This document shows, one piece after another, positions 58,599 to 64,000 of a stretch of 64,000 nt of DNA. Source of the stretch: Sinorhizobium sp. B11 (GTDB taxonomy: Bacteria; Pseudomonadota; Alphaproteobacteria; Rhizobiales; Rhizobiaceae). Position numbers and translations under genes: made by a program. The notes beneath the pieces were generated by a model that was given only the letters and a program-made list of their open reading frames with translations, made no database searches and had not been told where the DNA came from. How positions within the stretch are numbered: position 1 is the first letter of the stretch; the number at the start of each line of letters is the position of its first letter. The stretch spans positions 2,108,001 to 2,172,000 of the forward strand of contig CP091034.1 in the NCBI GenBank assembly GCA_039725955.1, in the 5' to 3' direction.

Positions 58599-59669
58599 TT
58601 AGAACGAGCGCTGCAGACGGAAGTAACCGGTGGTTACGTCGTCGCCATCTTCCGGATCCAGGTACTGGACGGAAGCCTTGGCGTAGAAGTTGTCAACGAT
58701 CTGGTAGTCAACCGTCAGACCAGCCTTCCAAGCATCGCCGAGACCGTCGAAGTCATCCGGAACATCCTTGCTGCCACCGAAGTAGTTGCCGTAGTACTGA
58801 ACACCAGGGGTGATCTTCAGCTTGTCCGTTGCCTTGATGGCGTATTCGGCAGCAATTGCCCATTCAGCAGACGAGTAGTAGGAGTTCGGGCCGCTGGAGT
58901 AGACAGCAGCGAGGCCGAGCGTGCCCGGACCAATTTCAGCCGTACCCATTGCGCGGATTGCGCCGTCTTCGTTGTCGAAGTCCCAGCCGCCGGTAACCTG
59001 GTAGCTGAATGCGCCAGCCGTGCCGCCGATGCCGAAGGCAACGCCGACGTTGTTCGGAGCTTCGTCAGCCGTGAAGACGCCGGTGGCGGGATCAACGGTA
59101 CCCTTGAAGACGCCGTCTTCCAGTTCGTCGACGCTGATGCCAGCGTAGAAGGAACCGGTTTCGTACTGATAACGGATGGAGTTATGCAGCGTTACGACAG
59201 AACCGATATCGTCCGTTTCGCCGGAGAGACCATCGTCCCACCAGGAGTAGAAGAGACCAGCGCGGAAGCCAGCAACGTCGAGGTAAGCGGAGTCAAGGAT
59301 CGTTTCCTGGCTGGATGCGTTGTCGGCATTGGCCTGGAGAACGATAACGCCGGTGAGCGGACCGTATTCGGTGTCGCTCTTAGCCGTGAACTGAACCTGA
59401 CCACGGGTTACAGCATCCCAGCTCGAGTCGTTGGTGGAGCTGTCGCCGCCGGCGTTCGGGCCGACGTTAACCTGGAAACGAATGTAACCTTCGATCTTAA
59501 GGCAGGTTTCCGTGCCCGGGATGTAGAAGTAGCCGGTGCCGTAAGCGTCGCAGACGCGAACGTACTCAACCGGCTCCGGCTCGGCAGCAACGATTGCGTC
59601 TGCTGCGAGTACCGGGGTCGATGCAGCAAATGCTGCTGCCGACGCAAGCAATACCATCTTGATGTTCAT
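58599..59669 (-). CDS. Porin, Omp2/RopA family
   Basis: 356-residue outer-membrane porin of the alphaproteobacterial type. Signal peptide MNIKMVLLASAAAFAASTPV to VLAADA. The family's two cysteines are in RVCDAYGTGYFYIPGTETCL, followed by KIEGYIRFQVNVG. It ends with a terminal aromatic (QRSF), as needed for barrel assembly. Trimeric general diffusion channel. The upstream region of about 850 bp is unusually long and contains hairpins. ATG at 59669 with AAAGGAG upstream. Confidence 0.92.
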   Translation of the reverse strand: MNIKMVLLASAAAFAASTPVLAADAIVAAEPEPVEYVRVCDAYGTGYFYIPGTETCLKIEGYIRFQVNVGPNAGGDSSTNDSSWDAVTRGQVQFTAKSDTEYGPLTGVIVLQANADNASSQETILDSAYLDVAGFRAGLFYSWWDDGLSGETDDIGSVVTLHNSIRYQYETGSFYAGISVDELEDGVFKGTVDPATGVFTADEAPNNVGVAFGIGGTAGAFSYQVTGGWDFDNEDGAIRAMGTAEIGPGTLGLAAVYSSGPNSYYSSAEWAIAAEYAIKATDKLKITPGVQYYGNYFGGSKDVPDDFDGLGDAWKAGLTVDYQIVDNFYAKASVQYLDPEDGDDVTTGYFRLQRSF

Positions 59670-59904
59670 TGTAGAATTCCACTCCTTTGTCGATCGGGGC
59701 TTTACCCTGTCTCCGAAGATCCAAAGCCGACCCGTTTGAACAGCCTCACGGCGTGCGGATCGATCGAACCGCCGAACGTTCATCCCACAGACATCTGAGT
59801 GTAGCAATTCGTGAAGGGCGCCAACTCACAGCCGGAGCATGCTTTCTGCTTCAGGCGTGGTTTTTATACAACAATTTCAAGGAGATAAATAGTTAACGCA
59901 GAAA

Positions 59905-60001
59905 TGCCGCCGCGGTAGCCAGTGGCTATCGCAAGCGGCAAAAATAATCCTCCCAAGGCATCGCGAAAAGGGAGCAGAGCTCGAACGCTTTTTTGCGATG
60001 C
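59905..60001. other. Two tandem hairpins, possible small RNA or leader structure
   Basis: First: TGCCGC/GCGGCA outer and GGTAGCCA/TGGCTATC inner stems (59905-59940). Second: GCATCGCGAAAAGG with CTTTTTTGCGATGC (59958-60001), 14 pairs counting G-U. Between them on the plus strand is CCTCCC, complementary to ribosome sites. Confidence 0.35.
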
Positions 60002-60047
60002 AGCCAAACACTAGCGCCGGCTAACGACTATATAAAGGTCGGAGATT

Positions 60048-60062
60048 AGGACATAGTGTCCT
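60048..60062. promoter_or_regulatory. Palindrome AGGACA-N3-TGTCCT, second occurrence
   Basis: Same arms and spacing as the site at 948-962, here 380 bp upstream of the porin start. A shared regulator is possible. Confidence 0.35.
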
Positions 60063-60525
60063 GAAATCGAACCTAATGGTGCAGATAACGACCACTAGTC
60101 GATTTGAAGCCTACTTTTCGTTGCGAAAACAACCAAAAGTAAGAGTTTTGGCGCCACTCAAGCGTTTCGCCAACCGCACAAAAAATCGTGTACAGTGCGA
60201 TACTGCACTGCACGGACATTATAATAAGTGCTCCAGATGCCCCCGGACCACCTCCTGAACCTGCTCCCGTGCCTCCCAACGGCTGAGCTGATTCATGACC
60301 CGCGTGAATTCGCATGGTTCCATGACAGGAAGATTACAATTTGGAAAGGTTTCGCGCTGCCGTCAAGTGGCTCCCGCTTCGGGATCACTGTCAGAAGTCA
60401 CTGATGAACTCTGATTCTCTCTGTGCAGCCTGTCTCCGGAGGAGCTTGTATCTCCTCGCCGGGTGGGCGCGATTCGCTCGCGCCTGCCTTAAGTCATATG
60501 CGCTGTCGCGAAGCGCCTGCCCTGC

Positions 60526-61014
60526 TCAGTCCTCGTTGGACTTCGCGTTTTCCAGAAGCATGTAGTCGAGCGGCAGTTGCGTCGAATATTTGATCTGCTC
60601 CATCGCGAAAGCAGAGGAGACGTCGCGAATCTCGATCTTGGCGATCATTCGCTTGTAGAAGGCGTCATAGGCAGCGATATCGGGCACGACGACGCGCAGC
60701 AGATAATCCACGTCGCCGCTCATGCGGTAGAACTCGACCACTTCCGGGAATTCCGCCACGACCTCGGAGAAGCGACGCAGCCATTCGATGGAGTGGGTCG
60801 CCGTGCGGATCGACACGAAGACCGTAACCTTGGTGTTGACCTTTTCCGGATCGAGAATCGCCACCCGGCGCTTGATGACGCCGTCTTCCTCCATTTTCTG
60901 GATACGCCTCCAGCACGGCGTCGTCGAAAGCCCGACCTTCTTGGCGAGGTCGGCCACGGCGAGCGTCGAATCTTCCTGGAGCAGGCGCAGTATCTTTCGG
61001 TCGAGGCGATCCAT
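60526..61014 (-). CDS. Lrp/AsnC-family transcriptional regulator
   Basis: 162-residue regulator, starting MDRLDRKILRLLQEDSTLAV. HTH is LAVADLAKKVGLSTTPCWRR and the RAM ligand domain follows (VEFYRMSGDVDYLLRVVVPD). Typically an amino-acid-sensing octamer regulator. No divergent target gene is adjacent on the other side. ATG at 61014 used because the longer reading lacks family similarity. Confidence 0.9.
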   Translation of the reverse strand: MDRLDRKILRLLQEDSTLAVADLAKKVGLSTTPCWRRIQKMEEDGVIKRRVAILDPEKVNTKVTVFVSIRTATHSIEWLRRFSEVVAEFPEVVEFYRMSGDVDYLLRVVVPDIAAYDAFYKRMIAKIEIRDVSSAFAMEQIKYSTQLPLDYMLLENAKSNED

Positions 61015-61084
61015 GCGAAAACAAGTCCCTTTCGAATTATTTTCTTTGTATAGCGCGATTCCGGCCGGCGAAAAGAATTTTGTT

Positions 61085-61741
61085 TCAGAATGCCAGCATT
61101 TTGATTCGCCGGCGCAGCTCAGGAAGCAGTTCCTCCTCAAACCATGGGTGGCGCTTGATCCAGCCCGTGTTGCGCCAGCTTGGATGCGGCAGAGGAAGAA
61201 TCAAAGGCTTTCCCGGCGCGCCGAGGCTGTCACGCCAGGCCCGCACCGTCTCGGTCATGTTCTCGCGTCTGAAAGCCCCCATATGCCAGGTCTGCGCATA
61301 ACCGCCGACGGCAAGCACCAGTTCGATCTGCGGCATGGCCGAGAGCACGCGATCCCGCCAGACCGGCGCGCATTCGCGCCGCGGCGGCAGGTCGCTGCCC
61401 GCAGCATCATAACCTGGAAAACAGAAACCCATCGGCACGATCGCGAATCGATCCCGGTCGTAGAAGGTCGGCCGATCCACCTCCAGCCATTGCCGCAACC
61501 GGTCACCGGAGGCGTCGTCGAATGGCAGTCCGCTTTCATGCACGCGCAGCCCAGGCGCCTGGCCCGCGATCAGCACACGGGCGCGGGAAGAAAGCACGGC
61601 AACCGGACGCGGCTCGTGCGGCAGCCGGTCCTCGATCCCGCGCAGCGGCGCATCGCGACAGATCCGGCAGGCAGCGATCTCGGCCCGCAGCCCGTCCAAT
61701 TGCTCCTCGTTCAATGCACTCTTGATTACCATCCCGTCCAT
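61085..61741 (-). CDS. Uracil-DNA glycosylase family protein
   Basis: 218-residue UDG-superfamily protein. Active-site motif GQAPGLRVHESGLPFDD is near residue 60, and the DNA-binding LPHPSWRNTGW is near 185. Cysteines in IAACRICRD resemble part of an iron-sulfur site, so it may be a family 4/5-like enzyme. Its 5' end overlaps the upstream thermonuclease gene by 16 bases. A second ATG at 61732 is possible. Confidence 0.8.
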   Translation of the reverse strand: MDGMVIKSALNEEQLDGLRAEIAACRICRDAPLRGIEDRLPHEPRPVAVLSSRARVLIAGQAPGLRVHESGLPFDDASGDRLRQWLEVDRPTFYDRDRFAIVPMGFCFPGYDAAGSDLPPRRECAPVWRDRVLSAMPQIELVLAVGGYAQTWHMGAFRRENMTETVRAWRDSLGAPGKPLILPLPHPSWRNTGWIKRHPWFEEELLPELRRRIKMLAF

Positions 61742-62271
61742 CCGCCGATCAGCCGCCGGAGCCCTGAACTCTCATGTCGGGCCTGATCCCTGACATCGCG
61801 CGGCATCTCGAAATGACCGGCCCAGAGCCCAAGCTTTTGGCCCCTCGCCTTACCTTCCTCCTGCTGATAACCGCCATAGGAAACCGCCATCCCGCTAGCA
61901 ACCATGCGTGCATTGATATTGCCGGCCTTGTTGCGGCAAGTGACAAGCAGCCTGTCGTAGCGATCGCGCTCGTTTCCGCCGCATTGCGTGGCCTCGTCAG
62001 CAACCAGTTGCTGCAGCGCATGTTGCGCCTGCCTGCCACAGGCCCAGTCCTGCCCCTGCCGCTCGCAAGTCTGCGACAGTTCCGGCGCGTCGATACCATC
62101 AAGCCGCATGCGTTCGCCATCGAGAACGAGGCTGTCACCGTCGGCGGCGCGAAAGGCGCCCTGGTGCCGGATGTCGGGCCTATCGTTGAGCTTGGCCGCG
62201 ATTAATGCAACGAGAACAAGAAAAGCCAGAGCGGTTGCACCGTCCCGGGTCAAGACCAGAAGCCGTGCCAC
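61726..62271 (-). CDS. Thermonuclease (SNase-like) family protein
   Basis: 181-residue protein with an N-terminal membrane or signal segment (TALAFLVLVALIAAK) and an SNase-like OB domain (AADGDSLVLDGERMRLDGID, then APELSQTCERQG, and later YDRLLVTC). The Arg/Asp/Glu set for phosphodiester cleavage is partly visible. Secreted or anchored nuclease-like protein. Overlaps the UDG-family gene, so they are probably co-translated. Confidence 0.82.
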   Translation of the reverse strand: MARLLVLTRDGATALAFLVLVALIAAKLNDRPDIRHQGAFRAADGDSLVLDGERMRLDGIDAPELSQTCERQGQDWACGRQAQHALQQLVADEATQCGGNERDRYDRLLVTCRNKAGNINARMVASGMAVSYGGYQQEEGKARGQKLGLWAGHFEMPRDVRDQARHESSGLRRLIGGWTGW

Positions 62272-62377
62272 GCTTTTGCCTCCTTGAAAAACAAACCCTT
62301 GGCAAAGATGGCAAACATCTTCTTAAGAATTTCCGGTTAAGCTCTTATTCATCTGTGGGACAAGTTTCAACGTGCAC

Positions 62378-63913
62378 ATGAGTACCGGCGTCAGCACATC
62401 AACCGACAAGATCATTGTCGACAAATCGCGCGGCCACCGCAACAAGGCGGTTTCCAAGGCCGTCCGGCAGACGCGCGAACGCTTGCAGTCCGGCCATGCC
62501 TCCAACTCCGCCTTCGATCGCGACGTGCTGCAGATGTATGTTGCTGCTGTCCTGCAGGGCGCGGCGATAATGCCGCCCTTCGTCATTATCGTTGCAGCAC
62601 TCGGCACCTATTTCGCCGAGGATGCGAGCTTGTTCTTCTGGGCGCTGCTGACGCTGACCTGCCATGCTGCCAATATCCTCCTGGCCCGCCGTGCCAGAAA
62701 GCAGGAGATCACTGCCGACACGGTACGCCGCTGGCGCAACCTGTTGCTGGCGGGCCAGTTCCTGATCGGTTGCTGCTGGGCGGTGTTTGCCTTGCAGGAG
62801 TGTTCAGCCTGCGAACCTTCGAGCTTCACCCTCTATAAGGGCGCTACCCTGCTGATCGCGCTGTCGGTCGCGACCATGTCGAATTTCATGCTGACGCCCG
62901 CTGTTCTCGTCGGTTTTGCGCCTGCTGTCGTAGCACTCGCGGCAAAAAGTGGCATTTCGCGCGATATTCTCGAACTCTGCCTGACCGGCGTCTTCACCAC
63001 GACGGTCGTCTTCTTCAATTACATCAGCGACCGGCTCTTCCAGTCCAGCCTGAAGATCCTTTCCTTCCAGTCGGAAAAGGATGATCTGATCGCCGAGCTG
63101 GAAGTGGCCAAATCCATGTCCGACGAGGCTCGCCGCCGTGCGGAGGAGGCAAACCTCGCCAAGTCGCGCTTCCTTGCCTCCATGTCGCATGAACTGCGCA
63201 CGCCGCTGAATGCCATTCTCGGTTTCTCCGAGGTCATGTCGGCGGAGGTCATGGGGCCGCTCGCCAATCCGACCTACAAGGAATATGCCGGAGACATCCA
63301 TCGCTCCGGCCAGCATCTGCTCGATTTGATCAACGAGATCCTCGACCTTTCCCGTATCGAAGCCGGCCGATACGAGCTCAGCGAAGAGGCGATCTCGCTG
63401 CTCGATATCACCGAAGACTGCATCGGCATGGTGCAACTTCGCGCCCGCGCCAAGAACATCACGATCCACGATCAGGTCGAGCGCCAGCTCCCGTCGATCT
63501 GGGCAGATGAGAAATCCATGCGCCAGGTAGTGCTCAATCTTCTTTCCAATGCCGTGAAATTCACGCCTCAGGGTGGAGAAATCAACGTCAAGGTCGGCTG
63601 GACTGCCGGCGGTGGTCAATACATCTCGATCAAGGATAACGGCCCCGGCATCCCCGAAGAAGAAATCCCGGTCGTGCTGTCGGCTTTCGGCCAGGGATCG
63701 ATTGCCATCAAGAGCGCCGAACAGGGCACCGGCCTGGGCCTGCCGATTGTCCAGGCGATCCTTGCCAAGCATGACGGCCAGTTCATCCTGAAATCCAGGC
63801 TGCGCGAAGGCACCGAAGTCATCGCCATCCTGCCGGCCAAGCGCGTGCTGCAGAGCATCCCGGCCGTGGAAGAAGCGCAGCCCGTCACCAAGAAGCGCAA
63901 GAGCTTCGCCTAG
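62378..63913 (+). CDS. Sensor histidine kinase, PdhS/PleC-like
   Basis: 511-residue membrane histidine kinase. Five or six helices in the first ~210 residues, a coiled linker, then H-box SMSHELRTPLNAILGFSEVM with phospho-His near residue 271. N-box NLLSNAVKFTP is near 388, G-boxes are DNGPGIP and GTGLGLP, and there is no receiver domain. The H-box resembles the DivJ/PleC/PdhS group that acts on DivK-type regulators in alphaproteobacterial cell cycle control. The partner is not in the window. ATG 62378 or GTG 62372. Confidence 0.88.
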   Translation: MSTGVSTSTDKIIVDKSRGHRNKAVSKAVRQTRERLQSGHASNSAFDRDVLQMYVAAVLQGAAIMPPFVIIVAALGTYFAEDASLFFWALLTLTCHAANILLARRARKQEITADTVRRWRNLLLAGQFLIGCCWAVFALQECSACEPSSFTLYKGATLLIALSVATMSNFMLTPAVLVGFAPAVVALAAKSGISRDILELCLTGVFTTTVVFFNYISDRLFQSSLKILSFQSEKDDLIAELEVAKSMSDEARRRAEEANLAKSRFLASMSHELRTPLNAILGFSEVMSAEVMGPLANPTYKEYAGDIHRSGQHLLDLINEILDLSRIEAGRYELSEEAISLLDITEDCIGMVQLRARAKNITIHDQVERQLPSIWADEKSMRQVVLNLLSNAVKFTPQGGEINVKVGWTAGGGQYISIKDNGPGIPEEEIPVVLSAFGQGSIAIKSAEQGTGLGLPIVQAILAKHDGQFILKSRLREGTEVIAILPAKRVLQSIPAVEEAQPVTKKRKSFA

Positions 63914-63926
63914 TCATCTCATTCTT

Positions 63927-64000
63927 TTAGAAGAATAGATGCTTGATCACGACGAAGCCGAGATAGAGGCAACAGGCGGCGATCATGCAGCTCACGGCAA
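63927..64000 (-). CDS. Partial small membrane protein, C-terminal end only
   Basis: The last 23 codons before TAA at 63929-63927 read MIAACCLYLGFVVIKHLFF preceded by AVSC, a hydrophobic helix with a short basic end. The rest lies beyond the window. Convergent with the kinase gene. Family not determined. Confidence 0.4.
   Translation of the reverse strand, partial: AVSCMIAACCLYLGFVVIKHLFF

Larger units (their letters stand above)
59670..60525. other. Long intergenic region upstream of the porin
   Basis: 856 bp with no gene I can support. It holds two strong hairpins at 59905-59940 and 59958-60001, a palindrome at 60048, an inverted repeat CAGTGC-N6-GCACTG at 60193-60210 and a GC-rich stem GGCGCGA/TCGCGCC at 60466-60484. 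Possibly one or more small RNAs or a long structured 5' leader. A 32-codon GTG-started frame at 60189 is too weak to call. Confidence 0.5.

Noticed and set aside
60189..60287. GTG-started 32-codon frame with a Pro-rich tail (ending APVPPNG)
   Set aside because: No ribosome site and no known relative. Too short to call by eye.

Overview
The window looks like a chromosomal segment of an alphaproteobacterium of the Rhizobiaceae, most likely Rhizobium or a close relative. This rests on gene families and style rather than a marker gene: an Omp2/RopA-type porin, a Usg-like protein, DUF1127 and CsbD proteins, many LysR regulators, several ABC uptake systems, high GC content, and short palindromic intergenic repeats of the rhizobial kind. 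I found no rRNA, tRNA, CRISPR array, phage or intact insertion sequence.

Layout. 1-8.6 kb: a frameshifted MFS exporter with divergent LysR regulator, small membrane proteins, a KdpD-like DUF4118 protein, LysR/RidA and TSUP/LysR divergent pairs, and an alpha/beta hydrolase. 8.7-18.2 kb: a ThDP enzyme, AraC and LysR regulators, two NmrA-type NAD(P)-binding proteins, a cupin, an ECF sigma factor with a SnoaL-like tail, and an HSL-type hydrolase. 18.3-25.7 kb: a Ugp-like glycerol-3-phosphate/glycerophosphodiester uptake operon (order B-A-E-C) ending in two tandem glycerophosphodiester phosphodiesterases, facing a ROK-family regulator. 25.7-28.1 kb: a GFA-family gene, then a divergent methionyl-tRNA synthetase paralogue behind what looks like a methionine-codon transcription attenuator. 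28.1-32.5 kb: a decayed PNPOx-family gene, a hydrolase/MarR pair and LtrA. 32.5-41 kb: molybdenum cofactor genes (moaA, mobA, mobB) with DUF971, acetyltransferases, CsbD, a chemoreceptor and a DMT exporter. 41-47.3 kb: a large Pro/Ala/Gln/Glu-rich OmpA-family protein and a polar amino-acid ABC operon with tandemly duplicated binding proteins and no ATPase gene. 47.4-50 kb: Usg, a methyltransferase, a glutathione transferase and a maleylacetoacetate isomerase. 50-55.4 kb: a sulfonate uptake/desulfonation cluster (ssuB-C-D-A plus a second ssuA). 55.6-64 kb: a 3-hydroxyisobutyrate-dehydrogenase-like enzyme, an AlkD-like protein, a LysR regulator, a porin with an unusually long upstream region, an Lrp regulator, a UDG-family protein, a thermonuclease-like protein and a hybrid-free sensor kinase.

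Most striking observation: at 26177-26369 there is a promoter-like sequence placed so that transcription would begin at or next to the ATG of a 16-codon leader peptide (MDRTVISTSVMMMPRS) containing three consecutive Met codons. It is followed by mutually exclusive hairpins and a GC-rich terminator with a T run, and then by the MetRS-like gene. This has the layout of ribosome-mediated attenuation sensing Met-tRNA charging. It is an inference from sequence and has not been tested.

Three genes (the MFS exporter, the PNPOx-family gene and possibly the LysR gene at 13.4 kb) show indels. These could be real decay or base-calling errors and should be checked against raw reads.
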